In this document: in pieces, positions 19,419 to 29,695 of the stretch
How positions within the stretch are numbered: position 1 is the first letter of the stretch
Layout: every line of letters begins with the position of its first letter
NCBI GenBank assembly: GCA_036924835.1
Contig: JBAGRR010000001.1
Span: 1,674,001 to 1,738,000 of the forward strand
DNA: 64,000 bases
Origin: Nitrobacteraceae bacterium AZCC 1564
GTDB taxonomy: Bacteria; Pseudomonadota; Alphaproteobacteria; Rhizobiales; Xanthobacteraceae
Reading direction: 5' to 3'
Program-made: the position numbers and the translations under genes
Notes under the pieces: generated by a model
Told to the model about the DNA's origin: nothing
The model's database searches: none
Seen by the model: only the letters and a program-made list of their open reading frames with translations

Positions 19419-20504
19419 TCACCGCAGCTTGAGGGTCGAGAGACCGGCCAGTGCCAGCATCACTGAAATGATCCAGAACCGGATCACGATCTGCGGCTCG
19501 GTCCAGCCCTTCTGCTCATAATGGTGATGAATGGGGGCCATGCGGAAGAAACGTTTGCCGGTCAGTTTGAACGACGCGACCTGAACAATCACAGACAGCG
19601 CTTCGACCACGAACAGGCCACCGATTACCGCAAGCACAATCTCGTGCTTGGTCGCGACCGCGATAGTGCCGATCATGCCACCCAAAGCCAGAGAACCGGT
19701 ATCCCCCATGAAGATCGAGGCCGGCGGCGCGTTGAACCAGAGGAAGCCAAGTCCCGCGCCGAGAACCGCACCGCAAAGAACCGCAAGCTCGCCGGTTCCC
19801 GCGACGTATCGAATTTGCAGATACTCGGCGAACACGGCGTTGCCGACCAGATAGCCAATCATGCCGAAGCTCGCAGCCGCGATCATCACGGGCACGATGG
19901 CAAGGCCGTCGAGACCGTCGGTCAAATTCACGGCATTGCCAGCACCAACAATGATGAACATTCCGAAGAAAACGTAGAACCAACCGAAGTTGATGGTGAA
20001 TTCCTTGATGAAAGGAATCGACAAGGCTGTCACCGAGGGGTCACGGCCGAACCAGACGATGCAGAAGCAGGCGATCAGCGCGATCACGCCCTCGCATCCC
20101 AGGCGCGTGCGTCCGGAAAAGCCATGGTGCGTCTGCTTCGACACCTTCAGGTAGTCGTCGTAGAAGCCGACGAACCCGAAGCCGAGCGTGACCAGCAGCA
20201 CGATCCAGACATAAGGGTTGCGCAGATTGGCCCACAGCAACGTCGACACCAAAAGACCCGACAGGATCATCAGGCCGCCCATGGTGGGCGTGCCCTTCTT
20301 GGTCATCAGGTGGGTCGGCGGACCATCCGCACGAATCGGCTGTCCCTTGCCTTGCGCAAGCCGCAGGTGATCGATGATCCACGGACCGAACAAGAAGACG
20401 AACAGCGCGCCCGTCACCATCGCTCCGCCGGTACGGAAGGTAATGTAGCGGAAGACATTGATGCCCGGGATCATGCCGGACAATTCGGTCAGCCAATAAA
20501 ACAT
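19419..20504 (-). CDS. mraY: Phospho-N-acetylmuramoyl-pentapeptide transferase MraY
   Basis: MraY transfers phospho-MurNAc-pentapeptide to undecaprenyl phosphate, making lipid I. The 361-residue membrane protein has about ten helices and the family signatures [29 protein letters not shown] (catalytic aspartates), [13 protein letters not shown] and the histidine motif [13 protein letters not shown]. It is followed after 4 bases by murD and preceded by murF with 24 bases between. Confidence 0.97.
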   Translation of the reverse strand: MFYWLTELSGMIPGINVFRYITFRTGGAMVTGALFVFLFGPWIIDHLRLAQGKGQPIRADGPPTHLMTKKGTPTMGGLMILSGLLVSTLLWANLRNPYVWIVLLVTLGFGFVGFYDDYLKVSKQTHHGFSGRTRLGCEGVIALIACFCIVWFGRDPSVTALSIPFIKEFTINFGWFYVFFGMFIIVGAGNAVNLTDGLDGLAIVPVMIAAASFGMIGYLVGNAVFAEYLQIRYVAGTGELAVLCGAVLGAGLGFLWFNAPPASIFMGDTGSLALGGMIGTIAVATKHEIVLAVIGGLFVVEALSVIVQVASFKLTGKRFFRMAPIHHHYEQKGWTEPQIVIRFWIISVMLALAGLSTLKLR

Positions 20505-20528
20505 TCAAAACCGCCTTTTGCCGCCGCT

Positions 20529-21968
20529 CTAGACAATTACGTCGTCAAGCGCGGCTTTTCCTGGGAAACGCTTTTGCAGCGCTGTCACAATTTGCTTCAT
20601 ACGCGAACCGAGCGAACCCTTGACCATAATGGCATCGCCCACGCCAATCGCCGCTACAACCTGCGATTCAAGCGCAACTGAGTGCTCGGCATACCCGCCC
20701 TTCTTGCCGGAAGGAAGAGCCTCCCAGAGATGGCGCATCAACGGACCGCAACAAAAGACGGCGTCGATATTGTTGGCCGTGATCGGCCCGGCCAGACCAC
20801 GATGCAGATCGGGCCCCGTCGGACCTAATTCGAGCATGTCGCCAAGCACCGCAATGCGCCGGCCGCGCGGACCGACTTCGGCGTGTCCGAGCACCGTAAT
20901 GGCGGCGGCCATCGAAGCCGGATTTGCATTGTAACTTTCATCGATCAGGGTGGCCGTGCCATCTGCAAGCCCAAGAATCTCGCGCACCCCACGACCTACT
21001 GCGGGTTTCATGCCCGACAGCGCGATGGCCGAAAGCGCGAGGTCGGCTCCCGCGAGTGAGGCCGCGGCAAGGACAGCGAGCGAATTCATCGCCATGTGCC
21101 GGCCCGGCACGCCGATCTTGTACGTTACGTCCTCTTTCAGGATCTGGGCATGGACCGCGGAGCATGTAGGATGCAGCGCCACATCGATGAGCCGCGCATC
21201 CGCTTTTTTATCGGTCCCGAAGGAGACGATGCGCGAGATGCCGGCTTTTTCCGCGTGCTGTTTCAGCCGAGCGAATTGCGAGTTGTCCAGATTGAGGACC
21301 GCCGCGCCACCCGATTCAACGCCTGAAAAGATTTCAGCCTTGGCGTCAGCAATGGCCTCGATGTCGGAAAAGAATTCCAGATGGACGGGCTCGACTGTGG
21401 TGATGATGGCCACGTGCGGCCGCACCATCTTGACCAGGGGCTCGATTTCGGCCGCATGGTTCATGCCGATCTCGAAGATCGCAAATTTCACTGATGCAGG
21501 ACAACGCGCCAGCGACAGCGGCACACCCCAGTGATTGTTGAATGAAGCAACCGATGCGTGGGTTTCGCCCTGTGCGCTGAACACCGTGCGCAACGCTTCC
21601 TTGGTGGACGTCTTGCCGACCGACCCCGTCACCGCGATGACCTTGGCTGCGAGCCGGGCGCGGGCTGCATGTGCGAGGTCAACCAAACCTGCCAACACAT
21701 CCGGCACCACCAGCAGCGGAAGACCGTCGGCAAATTTCGCGCGATGCGTCTCCGCGATCACCGCCAATCCCGCACCGTTCTTCAATGCGGCTTCGACAAA
21801 ATCATGCCCGTCATGCACATCGCCCTTGATGGCGAAATAGGCTTCGCCCGACATCACGCTGCGACTGTCGATGGAAATGCCTGAGACCGTTTCTGGCAGC
21901 ACACCGCACCGCGTGGCGCGCATCGCATCTGCCATCGCAGAATTGGTCCAGAGGGCTTGGTTCGTCAT
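20529..21968 (-). CDS. murF: UDP-N-acetylmuramoyl-tripeptide--D-alanyl-D-alanine ligase MurF
   Basis: MurF adds D-Ala-D-Ala to the UDP-MurNAc-tripeptide. The 479-residue product has the N-terminal recognition domain with GISIDSRSVMSGEAYFAI, the ATP loop VIAVTGSVGKTSTKEALRTV, FEIGMNHAAEIEPL, and the C-terminal segment LIDESYNANPASMAAAI. It overlaps the end of murE by four bases (ATGA), implying coupled translation. Confidence 0.97.
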   Translation of the reverse strand: MTNQALWTNSAMADAMRATRCGVLPETVSGISIDSRSVMSGEAYFAIKGDVHDGHDFVEAALKNGAGLAVIAETHRAKFADGLPLLVVPDVLAGLVDLAHAARARLAAKVIAVTGSVGKTSTKEALRTVFSAQGETHASVASFNNHWGVPLSLARCPASVKFAIFEIGMNHAAEIEPLVKMVRPHVAIITTVEPVHLEFFSDIEAIADAKAEIFSGVESGGAAVLNLDNSQFARLKQHAEKAGISRIVSFGTDKKADARLIDVALHPTCSAVHAQILKEDVTYKIGVPGRHMAMNSLAVLAAASLAGADLALSAIALSGMKPAVGRGVREILGLADGTATLIDESYNANPASMAAAITVLGHAEVGPRGRRIAVLGDMLELGPTGPDLHRGLAGPITANNIDAVFCCGPLMRHLWEALPSGKKGGYAEHSVALESQVVAAIGVGDAIMVKGSLGSRMKQIVTALQKRFPGKAALDDVIV

Positions 21969-23413
21969 GCGGCATGCTCCGCCAGAGCCGCCGCCGCGGC
22001 TTCATGATCACTGAATGGCAATACTTTATCCCCGACGATCTGTCCCGTCTCGTGACCTTTTCCCGCGATCAGCAGCGCGTCCCCCTTTTGGAGACCCGCG
22101 ATGGCCGTGTGGATGGCCTCGGTGCGGTCGCCAATCTCCTGTGCGCCCTTTGCCGTAGCCAATATCGCGGCGCGGATCGACGCGGGATTTTCCGAGCGCG
22201 GGTTGTCGTCGGTGATGATAACAATGTCGGCGTTTGCCGCCGCAATCGCTCCCATGAGTGGGCGCTTGCCGGCATCACGATCGCCGCCTGCCCCGAACAC
22301 TACAACGAGCCTTCGTCTGGCGTAAGGGCGCAAGGCTTCGAGCGCTTTCACCAAGGCGTCAGGCTTGTGCGCGTAATCGACAAAGACCGGCGCGCCATTG
22401 CGTTCGCCCACAAGTTCAAGCCGGCCAGGCGCGCCTTCGAGATGTTCGATGGCGGCAAACACCGCGTCCGCGTCACCGCCCGTCGCAAGCGCGAGACCGG
22501 CTGCCACGAGAGCGTTTTCGATCTGAAATTCACCAACCAGCGGTAGGTGCAGAGCCCGCTTTCGTCCGTCATGCTCGACAATCAGCTTCTGCGCGAAGCC
22601 GTCGATCGATGCATCGATCAGCCGGATGCCGTCGCCATTGCGGCCAACATTGATAATGCGCAGCTTGCGCGCGCGTGCCGCGTCCTGGACGGCCGGCGAA
22701 TGCTCGTGATCGGTAGCAATCACCGCAGCACCGCCATCGACGATCAAATCGCTGAACAATCGCAGCTTCGCCGCGAGATAGTGCTGAACGGTCGGATGAT
22801 AATCCATGTGGTCGCGCGACAGGTTCGTGAAGGCACCTGTGTTGATCCGCACGCCATCGAGCCGATGTTGATCAAGGCCATGAGACGAGGCCTCGAGCGC
22901 TAGATGCGTGACGCCTTCATTAGCCAGCTCGTCAAGCGAACGATGCAACGCGATCGGATCGGGGGTTGTCAACGAGCCGTAGATGGTGCGCTTCGGTGAC
23001 ACCAGTCCGATAGTTCCGATGCTGGCGGATGGATGACCGAGGCGCTGCCAGATCTGGCGCGTGAATGCGGCGACCGATGTCTTGCCGCTCGTCCCCGTTA
23101 CGGCGGCAATTGTCTGCGGCTGACCCGGATAAAATCTGGCCGCGGCCAACGCCAATGCGTGGCGCGGATTGGACACCGCAATGAATGGCACCCGTTCATC
23201 GCCGACGGGAATCCGGTCACTCACGACTGCAGCCGCACCCGATGCAATTGCCTGGTCGACGAAACGCGCTCCGTTCGTCTTGACGCCGCCTAAAGCGAAG
23301 AAAACGTCGCCGGGTTTCACCGTACGGCTGTCAACGGCGATCCCGCTGACGGCGACATCATTGTGTCGCGCGTTAGCCACGGCATTCCCGCGGAAAAGGT
23401 CGCGCAGTTTCAT
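21965..23413 (-). CDS. murE: UDP-N-acetylmuramoyl-tripeptide synthetase MurE
   Basis: MurE adds the third amino acid (meso-diaminopimelate in proteobacteria) to UDP-MurNAc-L-Ala-D-Glu. From the ATG at 23413 (MKLRDLFRGNAV) it has 482 residues with GIAVDSRTVKPGDVFFAL, the ATP loop AVTGTSGKTSVAAF, LEASSHGLDQHRLDGV and the C-terminal DNPRSENP motif that recognises diaminopimelate. The open frame continues 42 codons upstream, but that part is not conserved. It follows ftsI after 40 bases. Confidence 0.96.
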   Translation of the reverse strand: MKLRDLFRGNAVANARHNDVAVSGIAVDSRTVKPGDVFFALGGVKTNGARFVDQAIASGAAAVVSDRIPVGDERVPFIAVSNPRHALALAAARFYPGQPQTIAAVTGTSGKTSVAAFTRQIWQRLGHPSASIGTIGLVSPKRTIYGSLTTPDPIALHRSLDELANEGVTHLALEASSHGLDQHRLDGVRINTGAFTNLSRDHMDYHPTVQHYLAAKLRLFSDLIVDGGAAVIATDHEHSPAVQDAARARKLRIINVGRNGDGIRLIDASIDGFAQKLIVEHDGRKRALHLPLVGEFQIENALVAAGLALATGGDADAVFAAIEHLEGAPGRLELVGERNGAPVFVDYAHKPDALVKALEALRPYARRRLVVVFGAGGDRDAGKRPLMGAIAAANADIVIITDDNPRSENPASIRAAILATAKGAQEIGDRTEAIHTAIAGLQKGDALLIAGKGHETGQIVGDKVLPFSDHEAAAAALAEHAA

Positions 23414-23453
23414 ATTACCCCAATCGGCCGGCGCAAAAATAAGCTCAGAGCGC

Positions 23454-25202
23454 TTACCGGCTATCCTTCGATGTCGCAAGAATAAGGCGGTCGGACGGCG
23501 GCAAATCAAACCGGGGGGTGATTCCCAGGAGCGGAGCAATCCGCTCGATCACCTTTCCTCCGGTCGGCACCGCGTTCCAGCCCGACGTAATGAAACCATG
23601 AGTTTCCGGCAGCGGCTGCGGCTCATCCAGCATAATAAGGAGCTGGTACCGCGGGTTATCCGCCGGGAGAATGGCAGTGAACGAATTCAGCACCCGCTTT
23701 TTAGCATAGCGGCCGTTGATGACCTTTTCAGCGGTACCGGTCTTGCCGCCGATGTAATAGCCCTTGACGTCGGCCTTCCGCGCGGTGCCGACCTCGGCGT
23801 TGAGGCGCATCAGGAACCGCATTTTCTCGCTGGTATCGGAGCGGATGACCCTTTTGGCGACAGCCATCGCTTCCTTCTCAGAGCGCTTGAGGAATGTCGG
23901 CGGAATGAGATAGCCGCCGTTGGCCAGCGCGTTGATGCCCATCACAGCTTGAAGGGGCGCGACGGCAATCCCGTGCCCGAAGGAGATAGTGACGGTATTC
24001 AATTCGCCCCAGCGGCGCGGAAGCAACGGCGAAGCACTTTCCGGCAACTCTGTGCGCAGCCGCACCAATTGACCCATTTTGCCGAGAAACGCCTTATGCG
24101 CCTCGACGCCTTGCGCGAGTGCAATGCGCGCGGCACCAACGTTGGACGAATACGTGAAGACTTCTTTCAAGCTGATGAAACGACCCATCGGATGGTCGTC
24201 ATGGATCTTGAACTTGCCGTAATGCAGCGCTCCGCGAGCATCCCACATCGAGTTGAGCGTGGCTTTGCCGGAATCCAGCGCCATCGCCAGGGTAAAGGCC
24301 TTGAAGGTCGAGCCCATCTCGTACACGCCAGTCGTCAGGCGGTTGATGCGATCCGGATCGTTTGCTTCGCGCGGATTGTTGGGATCGAAGTCCGGCAAGG
24401 ACACCATCGCCACCACCTCGCCCGTCCGCACATCGCTCACGATGCCGGAGGCCGCCTTGGCGCGGAACTTGTCCTTGGCCTTCATCAGTTCGTCACGCAA
24501 AGCGTGCTCGACTCGCAAGTCGATCGATAGCTGGACCGGTTCCTGCTGGCGATCGGTGGCAAAGCCTGCACGGTGCAGATCGGCCAGACCGTTGTTGTCC
24601 AGCCATTTCTCGATGCCGGCGATGCCCTGGTTGTCGACGTTCACCAATCCGATCACATGCGCGACATCGGCGCCGGTCGGGTAGACACGCTTGTTCTCGC
24701 GCAGGAACCCAATTCCGGGAATGCCGAGACGATAAATGTCCTTCTGCTGCTGCGGCGTGATTTCGCGCTTCAGCCAGACAAACCCTTTTTTTGAGGACAG
24801 GCGGTCGCGCACTTCGCCCGCGTCGACGTCCGGCAGAGTCGCCGTGAGAAGTTCGATAGCCTCATCCTTATCAATGATCCGGCGCGGTTCACCGAACAGC
24901 GATGGTGTCTTGACGTCAGTGGCAAGAATGGCGCCGTTGCGATCGGTGATATCGGGACGCGCCGTCGCAATGGCATCCTGCGCGGCTGTCCGGCGCGTGC
25001 CATGGCTATCGCCCACCACCGCAAACATGACAAGACGTCCCGCGATGATCGTGAAGACAGCGGCGAATGCAATCATCGCAAGGCCAACGCGCGCACGCGC
25101 CTTCGCCGAACGATCGACATTACGTCCATAGAGAAGCGTGCGAATAAGGCGCTGCCGCCAGGGCTCGGTTGGACGTGCGGTGTGCAGGGCGTGATCCGTC
25201 AA
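23454..25202 (-). CDS. ftsI: Septal peptidoglycan transpeptidase FtsI (PBP3)
   Basis: FtsI cross-links septal peptidoglycan and is the target of many beta-lactams. The 582-residue product has a short cytoplasmic N-terminus, one membrane anchor at about residues 40-62 (LAMIAFAAVFTIIAGRLVMF), a dimerisation domain, and a transpeptidase domain with the active-site motifs STFK (Ser298), SSN (352-354) and KTGT (487-490). The length is normal. Its start overlaps ftsL by four bases. Confidence 0.96.
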   Translation of the reverse strand: MTDHALHTARPTEPWRQRLIRTLLYGRNVDRSAKARARVGLAMIAFAAVFTIIAGRLVMFAVVGDSHGTRRTAAQDAIATARPDITDRNGAILATDVKTPSLFGEPRRIIDKDEAIELLTATLPDVDAGEVRDRLSSKKGFVWLKREITPQQQKDIYRLGIPGIGFLRENKRVYPTGADVAHVIGLVNVDNQGIAGIEKWLDNNGLADLHRAGFATDRQQEPVQLSIDLRVEHALRDELMKAKDKFRAKAASGIVSDVRTGEVVAMVSLPDFDPNNPREANDPDRINRLTTGVYEMGSTFKAFTLAMALDSGKATLNSMWDARGALHYGKFKIHDDHPMGRFISLKEVFTYSSNVGAARIALAQGVEAHKAFLGKMGQLVRLRTELPESASPLLPRRWGELNTVTISFGHGIAVAPLQAVMGINALANGGYLIPPTFLKRSEKEAMAVAKRVIRSDTSEKMRFLMRLNAEVGTARKADVKGYYIGGKTGTAEKVINGRYAKKRVLNSFTAILPADNPRYQLLIMLDEPQPLPETHGFITSGWNAVPTGGKVIERIAPLLGITPRFDLPPSDRLILATSKDSR

Positions 25203-25609
25203 CGCTTGCCTCCCGGTGACGGGATCGAACCCGTGATGGTGTCACGATCACGGTCGCTGCCCACGAGAGCTTCCTGGTCGACGCTCTCGATCATCGAACC
25301 GATCGGGTCAGGGTCACCAGGCTTCACGAAGCTTGGCGGACGTTGCGGCAGATTTTTGAAAGAGTCGTATTGCGACGCCTGGATCGGCTGCAGTGTCAGA
25401 TGACGTGAGGCAAGACCTTGCAAGCGAGCCGGCGATTCCAGCTTGGCCCATTCGGCACGAAGCGCCGCGATCGCATCGCGCTGCTCGCGGATATCCGCGC
25501 GCAGCCGCAGCACCTTCTCGGTGCGCACCGTCGAATCCATCTTGATGCGGTAAACATAGGCTGCGGCGAAGACCAGCGCGCAGATGACGAAGAGGTGAAC
25601 GATCCGCAC
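25199..25609 (-). CDS. ftsL: Cell division protein FtsL
   Basis: FtsL is a small bitopic divisome protein that forms a complex with FtsQ and FtsB and activates FtsWI. The 136-residue product has one N-terminal membrane helix (VHLFVICALVFAAAYVYRI) followed by a heptad-rich coiled coil (VLRLRADIREQRDAIAALRA). The sequence is poorly conserved, so the call rests on size, topology and its place between rsmH and ftsI. It starts 2 bases after rsmH and overlaps ftsI by four. Confidence 0.88.
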   Translation of the reverse strand: MRIVHLFVICALVFAAAYVYRIKMDSTVRTEKVLRLRADIREQRDAIAALRAEWAKLESPARLQGLASRHLTLQPIQASQYDSFKNLPQRPPSFVKPGDPDPIGSMIESVDQEALVGSDRDRDTITGSIPSPGGKR

Positions 25610-25611
25610 GG

Positions 25612-26613
25612 TCAGCCTCCCCTCATCACGTCAGCCAGTTGCGGCCAGTCGAATGTTGCAGTCTCGGAATGAGCAGGTGCTGCGGTGCGTACGGCAGCGC
25701 GCATTTTTGCCGAACGCGAACGTGGATTGGCCTCCACCTCCTCAACATCGGCGACAACCGGCCGTTTGGTGAGAATTTCGAAGCTCGGGGCGACCTGATC
25801 AACCTCGGGCAGATGGCGGGACCCGCCACCGCGTCGCCCTCGCTCATTGAGGAAATTCTTGACGATGCGATCCTCGAGCGAGTGGAACGAGACGACGACC
25901 AACCGGCCACCCGGTTTCAGCATCTGCTCTGCACCGACCAGCGCGGCATGCAGCTCATCCAGTTCCTCGTTGACAAATATTCGCAGTGCTTGGAACGTGC
26001 GCGTCGCAGGATGGATGTCGTTCGGTTTGCTACGCACCACTCGCGCCACGATATCGGCGAGCGCACGTGTGGTTGTAATCGGCGCTTCCCGCCGCGCCGC
26101 GACGATGGCCCGCGCGATGGCCCGCGAATGCCGCTCTTCGCCGAAGATATAAATGATGTTGGCGAGGTCGCTCTCGGATGCTCGTGCAATCACATCGGCG
26201 GCGGTCGGCCCGTCCTGCCCCATCCGCATATCGAGGGGGCCGTTGAACCGAAACGAAAAGCCGCGTTCAGACTGGTCGAGCTGCATGGATGACACTCCGA
26301 CATCCATGACGATGCCATCGACGGCGGTCAGTCCCTGTGCGCTGCAAACATCCGCCAGATTGGAGAAACGGTCTTCCACCAGAATCAGTCGGCCATTGGA
26401 CTGGTCGACCAGGTCAAATCCACCGGCAATCGCCGTCCGGTCGCGGTCGATCGCAACCACCCGAGTGCCCGGAACCTTCAGAATGGCCCGGCTATAACCG
26501 CCCGCGCCGAACGTCGCGTCGACATAGATCCCGCCATCACGGGGGGCGAGGTAGTCCACAGCTTCGCGGCCAAGCACCGGAACGTGGCGAACGGGCTCGT
26601 AATCGGACGCCAT
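25612..26613 (-). CDS. rsmH: 16S rRNA (cytosine1402-N4)-methyltransferase RsmH
   Basis: RsmH (MraW) methylates C1402 of 16S rRNA and is normally near the first gene of the dcw cluster. From the ATG at 26613 ([19 protein letters not shown]) it has 333 residues, with the SAM-binding motif [36 protein letters not shown] and [17 protein letters not shown], all characteristic of the family. An open frame continues upstream to 27009 but encodes nothing RsmH-like. Confidence 0.95.
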   Translation of the reverse strand: MASDYEPVRHVPVLGREAVDYLAPRDGGIYVDATFGAGGYSRAILKVPGTRVVAIDRDRTAIAGGFDLVDQSNGRLILVEDRFSNLADVCSAQGLTAVDGIVMDVGVSSMQLDQSERGFSFRFNGPLDMRMGQDGPTAADVIARASESDLANIIYIFGEERHSRAIARAIVAARREAPITTTRALADIVARVVRSKPNDIHPATRTFQALRIFVNEELDELHAALVGAEQMLKPGGRLVVVSFHSLEDRIVKNFLNERGRRGGGSRHLPEVDQVAPSFEILTKRPVVADVEEVEANPRSRSAKMRAAVRTAAPAHSETATFDWPQLADVMRGG

Positions 26614-27129
26614 GTTAGACCCTTCCCGGCGGAACGGGGTTGTGTGCCACCCGAGCGTCACGAAGTGCTCGCCGACGTTCCGCCCCAACAACCCAAGGCT
26701 TGCTCGTTGGCTGGCCCAGATCATTCTGAACGCGGAGGTGCTGGCGATAACTCGTCGCAAATTTGAGGTTCCGCATGGAATTCTATGGCCAGCCATGAGG
26801 TTTTGCGCACCGAAGAACTTCAGCCGCCCCAATTGCTGATGCGACTCTTTAATCCTCCAGTAGCGACAGTTATTGTTAAGGAATCGTTGACGACACGAAT
26901 CCACTTTTTCACAATGATTTGGCGCAACCGTGCCATGCACATTGCCTTGTGAAGAACGGGCTCTATGACGGGCTCCGTGCATTGAATCAGAACCGCGTTG
27001 GCGGTTCATAGCTGGAAAGTGCCCTTACTCTTGCCTGCTTTGGGTTCTGAAATGACTCAAGGATCGTTTGCGTCTGTTGGATTTGATTCGAAGCGTCAGC
27101 GTCCCTTTCCAATAGGATTTCAAGCTGAC
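26614..27129. other. dcw cluster upstream region
   Basis: This gap of about 516 bases separates the divergent rsmH and amidase genes. It should contain the main dcw promoter and the amidase promoter. An AT-rich stretch with several GANTC sites lies around 26880-26930. No MraZ-like sequence was found in any frame, although mraZ often precedes rsmH. No other gene is supported. Confidence 0.5.
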
Positions 27130-27903
27130 ATGCAAAGTTTTGTGCCGGACTCGTCCGTCGTATCGACCGTCACACCTTCGCCGAATTACGGCGAACGCAA
27201 GGACATCACGTCCCCCGATATGATTGTGCTGCACTACACCGGCATGGCCGATGCTGCAGGGGCGCTCGTGCGGCTGTGCACACCCGGCACGGAAGTCTCG
27301 GCACATTATGTCGTGCTCGAAGATGGAAACATCGTGCAATGCGTCAGGGAATCCGCCCGCGCATGGCATGCTGGAATATCATCATGGGTCGGCGATTCCG
27401 ACGTCAATTCGCGCTCGATCGGCATTGAGATTGTCAACCGCGGCCATGACCTCGGCTATCCGGATTTTCCCTTACGGCAGATCGCGGCGGTGATCGCTCT
27501 CTGCAAGGGCATCATGTTGCGCCGAAACATCCCCAAGCACCGTGTCGTCGGGCATTCTGATGTTGCTCCGGGCCGAAAGAAGGATCCCGGTGAGAAATTC
27601 CCATGGCGTCTCCTCGCGGACTCCGGCGTCGGACTCTGGGTTGAACCGGCACCGATCGTTCGCAGCGAACACAAGATGCTCGGTGCCAGCGGCGACGAGG
27701 TGCTGGCGATGCAACGCAAGCTTGCAAGCTTCGGGTATGGCGTGCCGCTCAACGGACACTATGACGGGCAAACGATGGATGTGGTCGCGGCATTCCAGCG
27801 CCACTTCCGGCCCGAGCGCGTTGACGGCATTGCGGACTACTCGACATTGACGACGCTGGACAATCTGCTTGCTGCGCTTCCGAAAGAAGTCGCGACAGCG
27901 TGA
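27130..27903 (+). CDS. N-acetylmuramoyl-L-alanine amidase (AmiD-like) with peptidoglycan-binding domain
   Basis: The protein is a zinc amidase of the Amidase_2/PGRP fold that cuts the MurNAc-L-Ala bond, fused to a C-terminal peptidoglycan-binding domain. The chosen start (MQSFVPDSSVVSTVTPSPNY) gives 257 residues. Zinc ligands are visible in IVLHYTGM and in VVGHSDVAPGRKKDPGEKF, with SIGIEIVNRGHD between. The C-terminal part (DEVLAMQRKLASFGYGVPLN, then AFQRHFRPERVDG) matches PG_binding_1. ATGs at 26998 and 27052 are in frame; the start at 27130 has an AGGA upstream and best fits AmiD. No clear signal peptide is seen, so a cytoplasmic recycling role is possible. Confidence 0.88.
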   Translation: MQSFVPDSSVVSTVTPSPNYGERKDITSPDMIVLHYTGMADAAGALVRLCTPGTEVSAHYVVLEDGNIVQCVRESARAWHAGISSWVGDSDVNSRSIGIEIVNRGHDLGYPDFPLRQIAAVIALCKGIMLRRNIPKHRVVGHSDVAPGRKKDPGEKFPWRLLADSGVGLWVEPAPIVRSEHKMLGASGDEVLAMQRKLASFGYGVPLNGHYDGQTMDVVAAFQRHFRPERVDGIADYSTLTTLDNLLAALPKEVATA

Positions 27904-27923
27904 CCATCGTCACTTACGCGATC

Positions 27924-29171
27924 TCAAGCGAGTTCAGCTAGCCGCCGGAGATAAAGCCGCCGGAGCGGTTCCAGCTTCGTTACCTCAAGTGCCTGCGCAT
28001 AAGCCGTGCGAGCCTCATCGAATCGATTCAGCCGCCGAAACAAATCCGCCCTCACGGCGGGTAATAAAGTGTACCCGGACAAGGCCCCGCGCGCGTCGAT
28101 GGCATCAACCAGTTTCAGCGCCATTGCCGGTCCGTCAACCATGGAGACGGCAGCGGCGTGATTGAGCTCAACCACAGGCGATGGTGCAATCCGCATCAAC
28201 ACCGCGTAAAGTCCCGCAATCTGCGGCCAGTCGGTCTCTGCAAAACTTGGTGCACGCGCGTGCAACGCTGCAATGGCGCCTTGAACCGCATAGGGGTCAG
28301 GCCGGCCCGGGACCGACAACGCATTCTCGATCAGCTGCAGCCCTTCCGCGATCTGGGCCTGATCCCATCGCGAGCGATCCTGATGCTCCAGCAGGACGAT
28401 ATCGCCCTCGCTCGTCTCCCGACTGGACCGCCGCGCATGGTGCAGCAACATCAGACCCAGCAAACCTTTGATGCTGCTGTGTCTCTGCATGAGCTGATCA
28501 AGCAGACGGCATAACCGGATTGCTTCACGCGCAAGGTCAAGGCGCATGAGGCCCTCGCCTGAAGTGGCGGAATAACCTTCGTTGAAAACGAGGTAAATCA
28601 CCGCAAGCACACCGCGGAGACGGGACTCAAGCTGCTCGCGCTGCGGCACCTCATATGGAATTCCTGCGACGCGAATTTTCTCCTTGGCCCGGACAAGGCG
28701 GCGCGCCATGGCGTCTTCGCTGATCAGAAACGCACGTGCGATCTCGGGCGTCGAAAGACCGCAAATCGTTTTCAGCGTCAGCGCGACCTGCGCTTCGAGA
28801 GCAAAAGCTGGATGACAACAGGTGAAGGTCAATCGCAGCGCGTCATCATTCAGCGCCGCGTCCTGACCAACCTCGTCAACGCCCGGCTCGAAAACATGAC
28901 ACACTTCGGTTTCATGAATGATCTGATCTTGCTTGGCACGAAAATTCGCCTGGCGGCGAATCCGGTCAATCGCCCTGTTGCGCCCGACATTGACCAGCCA
29001 CGCACGCGGATTCGATGGCACGCCTTCAACAGGCCAACGTTGAAGCGCAACAGTGAATGATTCCTGCAGCATGTCCTCGGCGAGGTCGAAATCCCGCACA
29101 AGACGGATCAGCGTCGCAAGCGCGCGTCCCGCCTCGTCGCGGAATATCTTTTCGACCTTGCCAGACGTCAT
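27924..29171 (-). CDS. ECF sigma factor with C-terminal extension (ECF42-like)
   Basis: The 415-residue protein has sigma region 2 ([40 protein letters not shown]) and region 4 ([20 protein letters not shown]), followed by a long TPR-like C-terminal domain (DUF6596 type). This matches the ECF42 group, which is typically paired with YCII/DGPF-domain proteins rather than a classical anti-sigma factor. Here such a gene is directly upstream (29189-29536). A 16-base tandem duplication separates its start from that gene's stop. Its regulon cannot be read from the window. Confidence 0.9.
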   Translation of the reverse strand: MTSGKVEKIFRDEAGRALATLIRLVRDFDLAEDMLQESFTVALQRWPVEGVPSNPRAWLVNVGRNRAIDRIRRQANFRAKQDQIIHETEVCHVFEPGVDEVGQDAALNDDALRLTFTCCHPAFALEAQVALTLKTICGLSTPEIARAFLISEDAMARRLVRAKEKIRVAGIPYEVPQREQLESRLRGVLAVIYLVFNEGYSATSGEGLMRLDLAREAIRLCRLLDQLMQRHSSIKGLLGLMLLHHARRSSRETSEGDIVLLEHQDRSRWDQAQIAEGLQLIENALSVPGRPDPYAVQGAIAALHARAPSFAETDWPQIAGLYAVLMRIAPSPVVELNHAAAVSMVDGPAMALKLVDAIDARGALSGYTLLPAVRADLFRRLNRFDEARTAYAQALEVTKLEPLRRLYLRRLAELA

Positions 29172-29197
29172 CTTACATCTGCGTCATCTTACATCTG
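29166..29197. repeat. Perfect 16-base tandem duplication at the YCII/sigma junction
   Basis: The unit CGTCATCTTACATCTG occurs twice in direct succession (29166-29181, 29182-29197). On the coding (minus) strand each unit carries the YCII stop TAA, one base, and ATG ACG of the sigma gene. Before the duplication the stop and the start were probably one base apart; now they are 17 bases apart. Confidence 0.9.
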
Positions 29198-29536
29198 ATA
29201 AACGGGCCGGACCTCGACGGAGCCCATCCTTGCAATCGGAATACGCGCCGCGATCGAGAGTGCCGTATCGAGATCCTTGGCCTCGATCATGTAATAGCCC
29301 GCGAGTTGCTCATGAGTTTCGGCGAACGGTCCATCGGTCGTCAGCGTCTTGCCATCCCGCACTCTCACGGTCGTCGCCATACTCGTTGGATGCAACCTGT
29401 CGCCTGCCTTGAAATTCCCGCTTTGGATGATGGATTGCGTGAAGGTGCCGAACTCCGCGGTCATATCCTTCATCTGTGCTTCGGTCATCTTCGCGATGTC
29501 AGCCTCGTTTCGATAGATCAGCAACAAATATTGCAT
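29189..29536 (-). CDS. YCII-related (DGPF domain) protein
   Basis: The 115-residue protein starts MQYLLLIYRNEADI and contains TTDGPFAETHEQLAGYYMIE, the DGPF signature of YCII-related proteins. The start at 29536 is preceded by a GGAGTGA ribosome site; an ATG at 29611 would add 25 unconserved residues. It is the upstream partner of the ECF42-like sigma factor. In characterised cases these proteins are targets or co-players of the sigma factor. The biochemical role is unknown. Confidence 0.88.
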   Translation of the reverse strand: MQYLLLIYRNEADIAKMTEAQMKDMTAEFGTFTQSIIQSGNFKAGDRLHPTSMATTVRVRDGKTLTTDGPFAETHEQLAGYYMIEAKDLDTALSIAARIPIARMGSVEVRPVYQM

Positions 29537-29695
29537 GGAAGTCACTCCTTCGAACTGAACCGGCGCCATCCGCCGTTCCTGCAGACGAGCGGCCTGCCCG
29601 CGGAACGACATCTTCAGGATAATTTATTTTACCCTCCAGACAGCCCTGCAATCGGCTTGACGCGCCGGCCCGGAACGATCATGTCCTCATTCGTC

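Noticed and set aside
19521..20681. Plus-strand open frame of 386 codons opposite mraY
   Set aside because: It is an antisense shadow of mraY, highly charged and without motifs.
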